Assembly (NCBI GenBank): GCA_964413055.1
Contig: CAYPRB010000005.1
Coordinates: 62,001 to 126,000, forward strand
Direction: 5' to 3'
Length of the DNA: 64,000 nucleotides
DNA from: UBA3102 sp964413055
GTDB taxonomy: Bacteria; Bacillota; Desulfotomaculia; Desulfotomaculales; Pelotomaculaceae
The notes under the pieces are model-generated. The model was given only the letters and a program-made list of their open reading frames with translations. It made no database searches and had not been told where the DNA came from. A program made the position numbers and the translations under genes. Positions within the stretch are counted from its first letter, which is position 1. Every line of letters begins with the position of its first letter. Below are positions 8,465-19,789 of the stretch, in pieces.

Positions 8465-8509
8465 CTTAGTAAGGTTCTAAGAACTTGTTCGAGGGGGTAG
8501 GGTCGATTT

Positions 8510-10195
8510 ATGAGCGGAATAGTTGAAGAGATGCGCTCAAGCCTGGCCCGTGCACTGGTGGAAGCGCTCCGGGCGGCCAGGGCCGGCGGAGCCGTCAAGG
8601 TAGATAAAATTCCGGAATTTACGGTAGAAGTACCCCGTGAAAAAGAAAACGGTGATTTTGCCACCAACCTGGCCATGATGCTGGCAAAACCGGCGCGCAT
8701 GGCGCCGCGCAAGCTGGCCGGCATTTTAAAGCAAAACTTTTCCCCGGCCGGACTACAGGTGGAACGGGTGGAAATCGCCGGACCTGGTTTTATTAATTTT
8801 TACCTGCAGCAAGACTGGGTCTACCGGGTACTGCCCCGGATCATGCACGAAGGGGAAGATTACGGCCGGGTAAATATCGGTGGGGAGCAGCGGGTGCAGG
8901 TAGAGTTTGTCAGTGCCAACCCCACGGGCCTTTTACACCTGGGAAATGCCCGGGGAGCGGCCCTCGGCGACAGTATCGCCGCTATTCTGGATTTTGCGGG
9001 TTTTCGGGTGACCCGGGAGTTTTATATCAATGACGCGGGTAAACAGATCGAAAATTTTGGACATTCCCTGGAAGCCCGTTATATGCAGCTCCTGGGAAGT
9101 GACGTGCCGGTTCCGGAGGAAGGTTACCACGGGGAAGACATTCTGGAAACGGCGCGCGGTTTTATGGAACGGCACGGGGAAAAATATTTGCACGTGGAGA
9201 AGGAGGAACGCTGCCGGGTACTGGTGGAGTACGCTCTGGCCGAGAAGTTGGAGGCAATCAAAAAAGTACTCCGGGATTTCGGTATTACTTACGACGTCTG
9301 GTTTTCCGAGCAGTTTCTTCACGATACCGGGGCGATCCAAGAGACGCTTGATTATTTGCAGGCCGGGGGGCACCTTATCGAAAGTGAAGGCGCCCTGTGG
9401 TTTAAAGCATCTGACTTCGGTGTGGAAAAAGATGAAGTGGTGGTACGTTCCAACGGTGTGCCGACCTACTTTGCGGCGGATATTGCCTACCACCGTAACA
9501 AGTTTCAGCGCGGCTTCGACTGGGTCATCGATGTCTGGGGAGCCGACCACCACGGGCACGTTCCCCGTATGAAGGGGGCGGTGGCGGCCCTCGGCTATGA
9601 CCCGTCCGCCCTGGACGTGGTGATCATGCAATTGGTCCGGCTTTTTAAAGGCGGGGAGTTGGTACGCATGTCCAAACGGGCCGGCCAGATGGTGACCCTG
9701 GAGGAACTGGTGGAAGAAGTGGGCAAAGATGTCGCCCGATACTTTTTCGTTATGCGCAGTGCCGACAGCCACCTGGATTTTGATTTGGACCTGGCCAAGG
9801 CAGAATCCAACGAAAATCCGGTTTATTATATCCAATACGCCCACGCCCGCATCTGCAGTATATTCAGACAATTAAAAGCACAGGGCGGGGAGCAGCCCGA
9901 CCCGGAGCGGGTTGATTACAGCCGGTTGCAAGAGGAGCACGAACTGGCGCTGGCCAGAAAACTGGCTGATTTCCCCGGGGAAGTGACTTCGGCAGCCAGG
10001 AGTCTGGCCCCGCAGCGGATTGCCCGTTATCTCCACGAGCTGGCCGGGCTCCTGCACAGCTTTTATAACAGCCACCGGGTGATTACCGAAGACCGGGAGC
10101 TTTCCGCCGCCCGGCTGGTATTAGTAAGCGCCACCAGGATCACCTTGAAAAACGCCTTGCGGCTTTTAGGCTTAACGGCGCCAGAAAAAATGTAG
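8510..10195 (+). CDS. argS: Arginyl-tRNA synthetase
   Basis: ArgRS charges tRNA-Arg in the cytoplasm. The 561-residue product has the N-terminal Arg_tRNA_synt_N domain, the class I signature in its ArgRS form (ANPTGLLHLGNARGAALGD, with HLGN for HIGH), the KMSKS-like MSKRAG, and the C-terminal DALR anticodon-binding domain (about residues 440-561). ATG 8510 follows GAGGGGG. It is a single gene with about 160 bases on either side. Confidence 0.97.
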   Translation: MSGIVEEMRSSLARALVEALRAARAGGAVKVDKIPEFTVEVPREKENGDFATNLAMMLAKPARMAPRKLAGILKQNFSPAGLQVERVEIAGPGFINFYLQQDWVYRVLPRIMHEGEDYGRVNIGGEQRVQVEFVSANPTGLLHLGNARGAALGDSIAAILDFAGFRVTREFYINDAGKQIENFGHSLEARYMQLLGSDVPVPEEGYHGEDILETARGFMERHGEKYLHVEKEERCRVLVEYALAEKLEAIKKVLRDFGITYDVWFSEQFLHDTGAIQETLDYLQAGGHLIESEGALWFKASDFGVEKDEVVVRSNGVPTYFAADIAYHRNKFQRGFDWVIDVWGADHHGHVPRMKGAVAALGYDPSALDVVIMQLVRLFKGGELVRMSKRAGQMVTLEELVEEVGKDVARYFFVMRSADSHLDFDLDLAKAESNENPVYYIQYAHARICSIFRQLKAQGGEQPDPERVDYSRLQEEHELALARKLADFPGEVTSAARSLAPQRIARYLHELAGLLHSFYNSHRVITEDRELSAARLVLVSATRITLKNALRLLGLTAPEKM

Positions 10196-10263
10196 GCGCG
10201 GGGAGGACCTGAGCCGCGTGGTAAGTCCACCGGTTATAGGCAAAATTGTTCTGATGATTATGG

Positions 10264-10292
10264 TTGACTGTTTTCCCGGCAGCGGATAAAAT
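10264..10292 (+). promoter_or_regulatory. SigA-type promoter of pyrG
   Basis: TTGACT (10264-10269) and TAAAAT (10287-10292) are separated by 17 bases, about 60 bases before the pyrG start. Confidence 0.65.
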
Positions 10293-10323
10293 GGAACATG
10301 TGGTTTAAAAACGTTAATATTAG

Positions 10324-11970
<1,647 letters not shown>

Positions 11971-11986
11971 CCGCCACCAGGAGAGC

Positions 11987-12014
11987 AGCTTTGGGTAAAC
12001 CAAAGCTTTTTATT
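11987..12014 (+). terminator. Terminator after pyrG
   Basis: AGCTTTGG (11987-11994) pairs perfectly with CCAAAGCT (12000-12007) around a five-base loop and leads into a T-rich tract. Confidence 0.85.
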
Positions 12015-12116
12015 ATTGTAGATAGAAACTGCAATGGAAGATTATTTTATTTTTTCAGCAGTATTATTTTAAAGTTAAGTCTGCATGCTATAAACAGTTT
12101 GGGAGGTGGATGGGTT

Positions 12117-13058
12117 TTGAAAAGAAAAGTGATTGCCGGGGTAGTTTTGGGGGCGGTCGCTCTTTCCCTGGTATTGGCTCTCATAGTTAAACCAGGGAAT
12201 ATGCGTACCGCCGGGACCGGTGCCGGGGGGCAACAGGTGGGAGTTATTTACATAGAAGGAGCGATTTACAGCGGCCAGAGCAGTGGTCTGTTAGGTTCCC
12301 CCGGTAGTGCCGAGAGCATAACTGCCAGTTTAAGGCAGGCGGCCAGGGACCCGCAGTTGAAGGCGGTGGTGCTCCGGTTGAACAGTCCGGGAGGTACCGC
12401 GGCCGCAGCACAGGAAATCAGTGCCGAAGTACAAAGGTTGAAGGAAGCGGGCAAGAAGGTAGTTGCTTCCATGGGAGATACGGCCGCCTCGGGTGCGTAC
12501 TGGATTGCGGCGGGCGCGGACCGGATTGTGGCCAATCCCGGAACCATGACGGGCAGCATCGGAGTGATCATGGAACTTGTGAACACCGAAGGTCTATACG
12601 ATAAGCTTGGTTTGGATACGGAGACGTTTAAGAGTGGTCCTTATAAGGATATGGGCTCCCCGTCAAGGCCTGTCACGCCCGCAGAACGAACTATTTTTCA
12701 GTCTATGATTGACGACATATACAGCCAGTTTGTGGATGTCGTCGCCCGGGGCAGGAATATGGAAGTTGAAGCGGTGCAGGCGCTTGCGGACGGACGGGTG
12801 TTTACCGGACGCCAGGCTAAAGAACTCGGACTGGTGGACCGGATGGGCGGCTTGCACGACGCGGTATTGCTCGCCGGTGAGCTGGCGGGTATTTCCGGTG
12901 AGCCCCAGCCGGTGGAACTCGGACCTAAAAGTATCTGGCAGGAATTTTTTATCACGTCCGGGGCCGGCATTTTTAAAAGTTTGAGCCGGTCCCTGGTTCC
13001 CGTGCTGCCCGTTCAGATAGAGAGCGAGAGAGAGAGCATCTATTTCTATTTACGCTGA
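12117..13058 (+). CDS. sppA: Signal peptide peptidase SppA
   Basis: SppA is a membrane-anchored serine protease of family S49 that degrades cleaved signal peptides. The 313-residue protein has an N-terminal transmembrane segment (about residues 5-24), the catalytic serine region TAASGAYWIAAGADRIVA and the lysine of the Ser/Lys dyad in FKSGPYKDMGSPSR. The start is set at TTG 12117, with GGGAGGTGG at 12101-12109. The open frame extends 50 codons further upstream, but that stretch crosses the pyrG terminator and is not expected to be translated. Confidence 0.9.
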   Translation: MKRKVIAGVVLGAVALSLVLALIVKPGNMRTAGTGAGGQQVGVIYIEGAIYSGQSSGLLGSPGSAESITASLRQAARDPQLKAVVLRLNSPGGTAAAAQEISAEVQRLKEAGKKVVASMGDTAASGAYWIAAGADRIVANPGTMTGSIGVIMELVNTEGLYDKLGLDTETFKSGPYKDMGSPSRPVTPAERTIFQSMIDDIYSQFVDVVARGRNMEVEAVQALADGRVFTGRQAKELGLVDRMGGLHDAVLLAGELAGISGEPQPVELGPKSIWQEFFITSGAGIFKSLSRSLVPVLPVQIESERESIYFYLR

Positions 13059-13088
13059 TATTTATTTTACCACCGGGGAGGTATGATT

Positions 13089-13832
13089 ATGGACGAAGAT
13101 TTCCGCCGGTACAGTGAATCCGAAAGTGCCGGTGAAAACGGGCAGCATAGCGAAGCCGGCAACGACTGGAAAACTTCCCCCGGCTTCCTGGAACTGGTTT
13201 ACGGAACACTTTTTGAGCCGGATAAAACCATGGCCGGGGTGGCTTTGCATCCGCCGCTGATGCAAACGCTGCTGGTCGTTACCGTTGTCGGGGTGGTGGG
13301 AGCGCTGATGGGGTTTCTTACGGCTTCACAGGTGATGGTGTTGGGTTTGTCCGGCACGGTTGCGGATAAATATTTGCCGTTTCCAGCAATCCGGTCCCTG
13401 GCCATGCTGGGGGCGATTAGCGGCCTCTTATGGGGTTACGTGAAGTGGTTCGGATATAGCGCCGTGATCCATCTGGCCGCTGATTTATTCGGAGGCAGGG
13501 GCCGGGCCAGAGGGGTTTTCGCGGTGGTCGGACTGGCGGGACTGCCTTTTATCTTTATGATTCCGTTCCAGCTTTTAACGTACTGGTTCGGACCGGAAAA
13601 GTTTGCCGTGGGTTTGCTGGTACTGCTGGCGGGGCTGGGTTTGTTCCTTTGGAGCGTGCTTATCCTGGTTATCGGCCTTAAGCATGTGCACGGATTTACC
13701 ACCGGGCGCTCGGTTTTGGTCATTGCCACGCCTTTCCTGACCGTTTTGGTACTGGCCCTTTTGGTGGTGGTAGGAATTACGGTGGTGGTAATTTCTTTGA
13801 CCGCCGGGACGAGGATACCGGGTTATTTTTAG
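13089..13832 (+). CDS. Yip1-like polytopic membrane protein
   Basis: The 247-residue product has a polar, acidic N-terminal 45 residues and then about five hydrophobic helices. The segment FLELVYGTLFEPDKTMAGVA is typical of bacterial Yip1-domain proteins, whose function is unknown. ATG 13089 is preferred to ATG 13083 because the GGGGAGG Shine-Dalgarno ends at 13081. It follows sppA by 30 bases and is probably cotranscribed, so a role at the membrane alongside SppA is possible but unproven. Confidence 0.7.
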   Translation: MDEDFRRYSESESAGENGQHSEAGNDWKTSPGFLELVYGTLFEPDKTMAGVALHPPLMQTLLVVTVVGVVGALMGFLTASQVMVLGLSGTVADKYLPFPAIRSLAMLGAISGLLWGYVKWFGYSAVIHLAADLFGGRGRARGVFAVVGLAGLPFIFMIPFQLLTYWFGPEKFAVGLLVLLAGLGLFLWSVLILVIGLKHVHGFTTGRSVLVIATPFLTVLVLALLVVVGITVVVISLTAGTRIPGYF

Positions 13833-13852
13833 GTAATGTTTTATTGTAACGA

Positions 13853-13879
13853 AAAGGATTTTAAGAATTTGGGGTGAAT
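13853..13879 (+). promoter_or_regulatory. SigH promoter of spo0F
   Basis: AAAGGATTT (13853-13861) and GGTGAAT (13873-13879) are separated by 11 bases and fully match the SigH consensus RNAGGAWWW-N11/12-RNNGAAT. In B. subtilis spo0F is also read from a SigH promoter, so the match is biologically consistent. Confidence 0.75.
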
Positions 13880-13924
13880 TATAAAGGCAACGGTTTTTAC
13901 TCCGAAAAAAACGGAGGGTTTAAA

Positions 13925-14299
13925 ATGCCGGGTGGAACGTATGATTTGTTGGTAGTAGACGACCATGCCGGGATACGTTATTTGATACGTGAAATGTTTC
14001 TTGACGAGGGATACCGGGTTGATCTGGCTGCCAACGGAAAAGAAGCCCTGAAAAAGGTTGCGGTCGGTAATTATTTATTGATCTTGCTTGATTTCAAAAT
14101 GCCCGGAATAAACGGTTTGGATACGCTGGAAAAGTTACATAGCATTGCCCCCGGGACGCCGGTGGTGATGATGACTGCCCATGATGAAATGCAAATTGTG
14201 GCCGAAGCTAAAAAAAGAGGGACGCAGCACTGTCTAATTAAGCCTTTTGAGTTGGATCAGGTCCGTTCTGTAGTAAAGGGGCTGCTTTCAAAAGGGTAG
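13925..14299 (+). CDS. spo0F: Sporulation phosphorelay regulator Spo0F
   Basis: This is a single-domain response regulator that carries phosphate from sporulation kinases toward Spo0B/Spo0A. The 124-residue length equals that of B. subtilis Spo0F. It has the acid pocket DD (residues 12-13), the phospho-acceptor Asp56 in LLDFKMPG, Thr in MMTAHDEM and Lys in LIKPFELDQ, and no output domain. ATG 13925 follows GGAGGG; the frame is open 17 codons upstream across the promoter. Position after pyrG and before fba, plus a SigH promoter, supports Spo0F over a CheY-type protein. No spo0B is visible nearby. Confidence 0.88.
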   Translation: MPGGTYDLLVVDDHAGIRYLIREMFLDEGYRVDLAANGKEALKKVAVGNYLLILLDFKMPGINGLDTLEKLHSIAPGTPVVMMTAHDEMQIVAEAKKRGTQHCLIKPFELDQVRSVVKGLLSKG

Positions 14300-14483
14300 G
14301 TGTAGCCAAAAGCAGTTTCCGCGAGCGGCTTTCATATGGATTTAAAGTAGTTAAATTCTTTTTGTTATCATTTTAAATGTTCCGGGTGAGAGGATTTTTT
14401 TTGGAAATGGCGAAGTGTATTAATATAATCAAGGCTGTGAAAATTGCTGGCTTTTTACAGTGCTTCAGGGAGGGTTTTAAGCC

Positions 14484-15167
14484 TTGCTTATTGCCACAAC
14501 TGTTGTTTTGGCCATGCGCTGTCCGGAATGCGGGAAAATGGAGTTTCATGACTTCAACCGTTTTGGTTTTTGCCGGGGTGAAAACACAAAAATATATTGT
14601 TCCTGTGGAGCTGTCAAGCTCATAGTCAGCACTAAAGACTATGCTTCATACTGGATACAGATTCCTTGTGTGGTTTGTGAGACCAAGCACCTGAGCGAGA
14701 TGCCGGGAAAATCGCTTTGGTCCCGCAGCGTTACCTGTTTGACCTGCCAGGATACCGGGCTGGAGCTGGGGCATATCGGGCCGGAAGCTGAGGTCAGGGA
14801 AATAGTTAACGTTTACGAGCAAGAATTGGAAGAACTAATTTATGAATTTGGGTGCGACGGCTATTTTCATAATTCTGAGATTATGTATGAAGTGATGAAT
14901 TGCCTGCATGATATTACCGGGCGGGGGGCGCTCTACTGCCGCTGCGGCAACCACAAAATAGAGGTGGATATATTTCCGGACCGCCTGGAGCTGCATTGCC
15001 GGAATTGTGACAGTATAAATATTATATACGCCGAAACGGAAGAAGACTTGAAAGTCATCCAGCAGGTCGAGACCATCGAGTTGGAGCGGCACGGCTTTAA
15101 TTGTTTGGACAGTCTTGCCAGCACCGGAAAGATTAAAAAAACCCGCCGTAAGAATAATAAAACATAA
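14484..15167 (+). CDS. Cysteine-rich zinc-ribbon-like protein, unknown
   Basis: The 227-residue protein is not a family I recognise. It contains an apparent zinc ribbon near the N-terminus (MRCPECGKMEFHDF followed by CRGENTKIYCSCGA), a second cysteine group (CVVCETKH and CLTCQDTG), and a third (YCRCGNHK and HCRNCDSIN). The centre is acidic and helical (VREIVNVYEQELEELIYEFG) and the tail is basic (KIKKTRRKNNKT). The start is TTG 14484 with GGGAGGG 9 bases upstream, or possibly ATG 14514 (MRCPECG). Placed between spo0F and fba, it may bind nucleic acid or serve as a metal-dependent regulator; this is inference only. Confidence 0.75.
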   Translation: MLIATTVVLAMRCPECGKMEFHDFNRFGFCRGENTKIYCSCGAVKLIVSTKDYASYWIQIPCVVCETKHLSEMPGKSLWSRSVTCLTCQDTGLELGHIGPEAEVREIVNVYEQELEELIYEFGCDGYFHNSEIMYEVMNCLHDITGRGALYCRCGNHKIEVDIFPDRLELHCRNCDSINIIYAETEEDLKVIQQVETIELERHGFNCLDSLASTGKIKKTRRKNNKT

Positions 15168-15221
15168 TTTGATTATATTCCGGCCATACTGTGGTTACTT
15201 TATTGTAAAGGAGGAGACACG

Positions 15222-16076
15222 GTGTCTCTGGTGCCGGTGATTGAACTGCTTAAGCGTGCTGAAGACGGTGGTTATGCCGTAGGTGCCTTTAACTGCAACA
15301 ACATGGAGATTATCCAGGCCATTATTGCCGCGGCTGAAGCGGAAAAGGCCCCGGTAATTTTACAGGCCAGCCAGGGTGCCATTAGATATGCCGGAATCAA
15401 TTATATCGCAGCTATGGCCAAACTGGCTGCCGCCGATGCCGGGGTGCCGGTGGCCCTGCATTTGGACCACGGAACCAGTTTTGAGCAGGTAATGCAGTGT
15501 ATACGAACCGGATTTTCTTCAGTAATGATTGACGGGTCCGGATTGCCGCTGGAGGAAAATATCGCCCTGACCAGGAAGGTATTGGATGCGGCGCGGGCGG
15601 TTAACGTTTCGGTGGAAGCCGAACTGGGTAAAATCGGCGGTACCGAAGACGATATCAATGTAAGCGAGCGGGAAGCTTTTTTTACCGACCCGGAAGAAGC
15701 CGGTTTTTTTGTGCGTGAAACCGGGGTGGATGCCCTGGCGGTAGCGGTAGGTACTGCGCACGGGTTGTACCAGGGGGTGCCGGAATTGGATTTTCCGCGC
15801 CTGGAGAAAATCAAGTCCGTGGTTAAAATTCCACTGGTGTTGCACGGTTCCTCCGGGGTGCCGGATGACGACCTGCGTGAAGCCGTGCGCTTGGGAATAC
15901 GTAAAGTCAATATTGACACTAATATTCGCGAGGTTTTTACCGTAACCGTACGCGAGTTTATGGAAGCAAACCCCGGAGAGATAGATCCCCGCAAGATTAT
16001 GGGTCCCGCCCGGGACGCGGCGGCGGAAATGATCAGGGAAAAAATAAGGGTTTTCGGCAGTTCCCGAAAAGCCTGA
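15222..16076 (+). CDS. fba: Class II fructose-1,6-bisphosphate aldolase
   Basis: This zinc-dependent glycolytic and gluconeogenic aldolase interconverts fructose-1,6-bisphosphate with DHAP and glyceraldehyde-3-phosphate. The 284-residue enzyme has the metal-binding ALHLDHGTSFE, a second metal-binding region (AVAVGTAHGLY; LVLHGSSG) and the DHAP-binding KVNIDTNIR. GTG 15222 follows AAGGAGGAG. It precedes the transaldolase-like gene as in the Bacillus fba-tal order. Confidence 0.95.
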   Translation: MSLVPVIELLKRAEDGGYAVGAFNCNNMEIIQAIIAAAEAEKAPVILQASQGAIRYAGINYIAAMAKLAAADAGVPVALHLDHGTSFEQVMQCIRTGFSSVMIDGSGLPLEENIALTRKVLDAARAVNVSVEAELGKIGGTEDDINVSEREAFFTDPEEAGFFVRETGVDALAVAVGTAHGLYQGVPELDFPRLEKIKSVVKIPLVLHGSSGVPDDDLREAVRLGIRKVNIDTNIREVFTVTVREFMEANPGEIDPRKIMGPARDAAAEMIREKIRVFGSSRKA

Positions 16077-16111
16077 AAAAATATTTTATGTCGCCAGAGG
16101 TGTTGTGATAT

Positions 16112-16759
16112 ATGAAGCTTTTTATTGATTCCGCTAATGTGGCTGAAATCAGAGAGGTTAATTCCCTGGGTATTGTATGCGGTGTGACTACCAACCCTTC
16201 ACTAATTGCCCGGGAAGGCCGTAACTTTGCCGAAGTGGTTAAGGAAATCACGGCGGTCGTAGACGGGCCGATCAGCGCCGAAGCGGTGAGCCTGGAAGCG
16301 CCCGGCATGGTTGCCGAAGCAGAGCAATTGGCTGCGATACACCCCAATATCGTGGTAAAAATTCCGATGACCGCCGAGGGGTTGAAAGCGGTAAACATTT
16401 TGAGTTCTAAAGGCATTCGTACTAATGTAACCCTGGTTTTTTCCGCCCCCCAGGCCCTTCTTGCTGCCAGGGCCGGTGCCGCTTTTGTCAGTCCTTTTGT
16501 CGGGCGGTTGGATGATGTGGGACAAGAGGGAATGGAACTGGTGCGTGATATCATGGAAATATTTGATCTCCACCAGCTTGAGACCGAAGTGATTGCCGCC
16601 AGTATCCGGCACCCGGTACACGTGGTAGATGCCGCCAGAGCCGGTGCCCACATTGCTACCGTACCCTACAAAGTGCTCATGCAGATGGTCAAGCATCCCC
16701 TTACTGATGCCGGGATCGAAAAATTTCTTAAGGACTGGGAAACGGTTAAAAACAAGTAG
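16112..16759 (+). CDS. Transaldolase / fructose-6-phosphate aldolase family
   Basis: The 215-residue protein is a short-type transaldolase (TalC/FSA/MipB group). It starts [16 protein letters not shown] and carries [14 protein letters not shown], the Schiff-base lysine in [14 protein letters not shown] and the conserved [11 protein letters not shown]. It moves three-carbon units in the non-oxidative pentose phosphate pathway or cleaves fructose-6-phosphate; the sequence alone does not settle which. It begins 35 bases after fba and is probably cotranscribed. Confidence 0.92.
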   Translation: MKLFIDSANVAEIREVNSLGIVCGVTTNPSLIAREGRNFAEVVKEITAVVDGPISAEAVSLEAPGMVAEAEQLAAIHPNIVVKIPMTAEGLKAVNILSSKGIRTNVTLVFSAPQALLAARAGAAFVSPFVGRLDDVGQEGMELVRDIMEIFDLHQLETEVIAASIRHPVHVVDAARAGAHIATVPYKVLMQMVKHPLTDAGIEKFLKDWETVKNK

Positions 16760-16948
16760 CGTTTCGATAAAGGTGATATTGGTTAATCAGAGAAAAACAA
16801 TTAAGAGAGGGTGTTTAATACCCGGACAAAGTGAATATAATAATTAGTAGCTAATAACGAAATTTTTTTAGTAATGGAAATATCTTGGCGTGAGGTGGGT
16901 GGCAGTCCTTGATGAAAAGCACCCTTTATAAAGTAAAGGGGGCTTGAA

Positions 16949-17449
16949 GTGTTGCACGAAGGAGTTATGTTTCTGAATAAAAAAACATCTCCCCGCATAG
17001 CGGAGTCTGTTAAAGTTTATTGGGGCAAGGTAAAAAGTTTGGCTGATTCACCCAGAAAGGTTGCCGCGGGGGCGGCCTTGGGCCTGGCTTTTGATTTTTT
17101 GCCCATTCCGGTGATTAGTATTCCCCTGGCTTACCTGGTGGCCCGGATGCTCCACTGCAACCCTGTGGCTGCGGTAGCGACCGTGATTTTTTTTAAACTA
17201 GCCGTCCCTTTTTTCTTCACCTTAAATCTTTTAGTCGGAAACACTCTTTTGGGTTTTTTTGATCATATAGCAACCCCGCAGGTTGTTATTGCCGGGGATT
17301 CGTTTTACGCCCCGTTTTTGTCCAAAATCGTCGAGCACGGTTATTCGTTTTTGGCCGGGAGCTTGATCAACGCCACGCTGGTATGGCTGGCGGTATATTA
17401 TATTATTATTTTTATACTCGAACGCGGCCGTCGACGGCGGGATGTTTGA
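16949..17449 (+). CDS. DUF2062 membrane protein
   Basis: This 166-residue protein of unknown function contains the DUF2062 core SPRKVAAGAALGLAFDFLPI followed by several hydrophobic helices, including a long one near the C-terminus (LINATLVWLAVYYIIIFI). The tail is basic (ERGRRRRDV). GTG 16949 has an AAAGGGGGC Shine-Dalgarno 6 bases upstream; ATG 16967 is an alternative. The 190 bases before it, AT-rich, hold no gene or riboswitch that I can recognise. Confidence 0.75.
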   Translation: MLHEGVMFLNKKTSPRIAESVKVYWGKVKSLADSPRKVAAGAALGLAFDFLPIPVISIPLAYLVARMLHCNPVAAVATVIFFKLAVPFFFTLNLLVGNTLLGFFDHIATPQVVIAGDSFYAPFLSKIVEHGYSFLAGSLINATLVWLAVYYIIIFILERGRRRRDV

Positions 17450-17510
17450 GCCTTGAGCCTTCCCGGTGCACCCGGGGAAATAATGACTAACCCGTAAAGG
17501 GGAGATGCCT

Positions 17511-18791
17511 TTGAACTATGCAGAGCTGGAAAGCAAAACCATGGTGGAACTTTACAAAATAGCGCGACAACTTGAAATTCCAGGTTATTATAAGCTGCGC
17601 AAAAAAGAACTGATTTTCGAAATTCTAAAAACCCAAACTAAAAAGCACGGAATTTTACATGCCAAAGGTGTTTTGGAGATCCTGCCGGACGGTTACGGAT
17701 TCTTGAGGCCCTTTCAATATCTTCCCAGTCACGACGATATATATGTATCCTCATCACAAATCAGGCGTTTTGACCTGCGCACCGGAGACCTGGTTGCCGG
17801 TCAGGTGCGCCGCCCCAAAGATTCAGAACGGTATTTCGCCTTGTTAAGGGTGGAGCAGGTAAATGGCGAGGACCCGGAGCAATCAGCCGAAAGATATCAT
17901 TTCGACGGGCTTACCCCCCTTTATCCTACGGAACGTTTTGTCCTTGAAACCAATCCCGAAAGGCTTTCAGCGAGGATTATAGATTTAGTGGCTCCCATTG
18001 GAAAAGGCCAACGGGGCTTGATTGTTGCCCCGCCGAAAGCCGGTAAGACCATACTGATCAAAGAAATTGCCAACAGTGTTACCTCCAATCACCCGGAAGT
18101 TTTTCTGATGGTATTGCTTATAGACGAGAGGCCGGAGGAAGTTACGGACATAGAACGTTCGGTAAACGGTGAGGTGGTCAGTTCCACCTTCGATGAGCCG
18201 CCGGAAAACCACGTCAAAGTGGCCGATATGGTGCTCGAGCGGGCCAAACGTATGGTAGAGCACAAGCACCATGTCGTCATCCTTTTGGACAGTATTACCA
18301 GACTGGCAAGGGCGCACAACCTGGTGGTGCCTCCCAGCGGGCGTACCCTGTCGGGTGGAGTGGATCCGGCGTCGCTGCATAAACCCAAGCGCTTTTTCGG
18401 GGCCGCCCGGACCCTGGAAGAGGGCGGTAGCCTGACCATACTGGCCACCGCCCTGATTGAGACGGGCAGCCGGATGGATGACGTTATTTTCGAGGAATTT
18501 AAAGGGACGGGCAACATGGAGTTGATCCTGGACCGGCGGCTGGCGGAAAGAAGGCTTTTCCCGGCCATAGATGTCAAGCGCTCCGGAACCCGTAAGGAAG
18601 AACTGCTGCTTACCAAGGATGAGTTGGAGATGATCTGGCAGTTTCGCAAGGCCACCAGCGGGGCTGCCGCATGGGATGCCATGGAAATGTTGTTGGAACA
18701 GATGAAACGGTCCAGGACCAACCGGGACTTGCTTTATGCCTTTCGAAGCCTGCGCCGTGCCGAGGCGGCTGCGGCAGGCAAATTAAAATAA
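17511..18791 (+). CDS. rho: Transcription termination factor Rho
   Basis: Rho is a hexameric RNA-dependent ATPase that ends transcripts. The 426-residue protein has a Rho_N helix-extended domain (about residues 1-45), the Rho RNA-binding cold-shock-like domain ([14 protein letters not shown]) and the RecA-like ATPase with Walker [15 protein letters not shown], Walker [15 protein letters not shown] and the Q/R-loop SGGVDP region. TTG 17511 is preferred, 6 bases after AAAGGGGAG; an ATG at 17505 overlaps the Shine-Dalgarno. Position upstream of rpmE is conserved in Bacillus and Clostridia. Confidence 0.96.
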   Translation: MNYAELESKTMVELYKIARQLEIPGYYKLRKKELIFEILKTQTKKHGILHAKGVLEILPDGYGFLRPFQYLPSHDDIYVSSSQIRRFDLRTGDLVAGQVRRPKDSERYFALLRVEQVNGEDPEQSAERYHFDGLTPLYPTERFVLETNPERLSARIIDLVAPIGKGQRGLIVAPPKAGKTILIKEIANSVTSNHPEVFLMVLLIDERPEEVTDIERSVNGEVVSSTFDEPPENHVKVADMVLERAKRMVEHKHHVVILLDSITRLARAHNLVVPPSGRTLSGGVDPASLHKPKRFFGAARTLEEGGSLTILATALIETGSRMDDVIFEEFKGTGNMELILDRRLAERRLFPAIDVKRSGTRKEELLLTKDELEMIWQFRKATSGAAAWDAMEMLLEQMKRSRTNRDLLYAFRSLRRAEAAAAGKLK

Positions 18792-18876
18792 ATATCCCAA
18801 ACAAGTATGAATTGTTCCTCTTCCGGTAAAACTAAAAGCTGGTCTGCTTTTGCATACTGGGAGAGGTGATTTTATC

Positions 18877-19779
18877 ATGTGGAAAATTTTTAAACTAAAA
18901 ATAAATCAGATTAAGTTAGGAGCAGCTGTTTTGGCGGTTGCGGGTGTTCTTGGGGCGGCAGGTCCGGCTGCGGCCAGACTGGACGAGTTGCTTGTACCCG
19001 GTAAGCCGTATGTTTATCCTCCTGCGGTTTTTACGGTGGCGCATACGGAACCGGCAGCGGAAGTTTTGTATTTGGTGGAACCCGGAGATACCCTGTCGGG
19101 CATTGCCCGGCAGCAGGGGGTTTCCACTGAAGCGCTTGTCGCGGCAAACAAACTTGCAGACCAGGATTGTATTATGTCCGGACAGGTGCTCAGGGTGCCT
19201 TCCGATGCTGTGGCGCACCGGGTTCAGCCGGGAGAGACCTTGCTGGATATTTCGGGAAGGTACGGGGTGGAAGTCGAACTAATTGCGGCCAGGAACGGGC
19301 TTTCCAATGTTGATGTCATCATCGAGGGCCGGCGGCTTTTTATCCCCCTGACCAATTCCGCCGCGCAGCCTGCCCGGAGCCTGGCGGCATGGGCGGTACC
19401 TTTGAATTGGCCGGTGGTGGGAAGAATAACTTCGCCGTTTGGCATGCGGGATGGCCGGCCCCACGAGGGTATCGACGTGGCCGCGCAAACGGGAACCCCG
19501 ATTCGGACTGCCGCTTCCGGCCGGGTGGTATTTGCAGGACCCAGGGGAACCTACGGGCTAACGGTGATTATCGACCATGGTGGCGGAATCCGTACGCTGT
19601 ACGCGCACTGTTCCGAGCTGCTGGTAGCGGAGGATGACCGGGTGGGCGCAAACGCGATTATTGCCCTGGTCGGTGATACCGGCCGTTCCCAGGGACCGCA
19701 CCTGCACCTGGAGGTGCTGAAAAACGGTGTTCCGCTTGACCCGTTATTGTTTTTGGAACGGGAAAGTTATTACGGGTAA
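18877..19779 (+). CDS. LysM-M23 cell wall endopeptidase
   Basis: This is a secreted peptidoglycan hydrolase. The 300 residues comprise an N-terminal signal/anchor (about residues 9-30), two LysM repeats (YLVEPGDTLSGIARQQGVST and HRVQPGETLLDISGRYGVEV at their starts) and a C-terminal peptidase M23 domain with metal ligands in HEGIDVA and HLHLEV. ATG 18877 has GGGAGAGG upstream. LysM-M23 proteins process wall or spore peptidoglycan; this one sits between rho and rpmE without an obvious sporulation signal. A terminator follows. Confidence 0.92.
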   Translation: MWKIFKLKINQIKLGAAVLAVAGVLGAAGPAAARLDELLVPGKPYVYPPAVFTVAHTEPAAEVLYLVEPGDTLSGIARQQGVSTEALVAANKLADQDCIMSGQVLRVPSDAVAHRVQPGETLLDISGRYGVEVELIAARNGLSNVDVIIEGRRLFIPLTNSAAQPARSLAAWAVPLNWPVVGRITSPFGMRDGRPHEGIDVAAQTGTPIRTAASGRVVFAGPRGTYGLTVIIDHGGGIRTLYAHCSELLVAEDDRVGANAIIALVGDTGRSQGPHLHLEVLKNGVPLDPLLFLERESYYG

Positions 19780-19789
19780 AACAATGCCC

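Noticed and set aside
16760..16948. Possible riboswitch before the DUF2062 gene
   Set aside because: No conserved riboswitch core could be recognised; the segment is AT-rich with only short hairpins.
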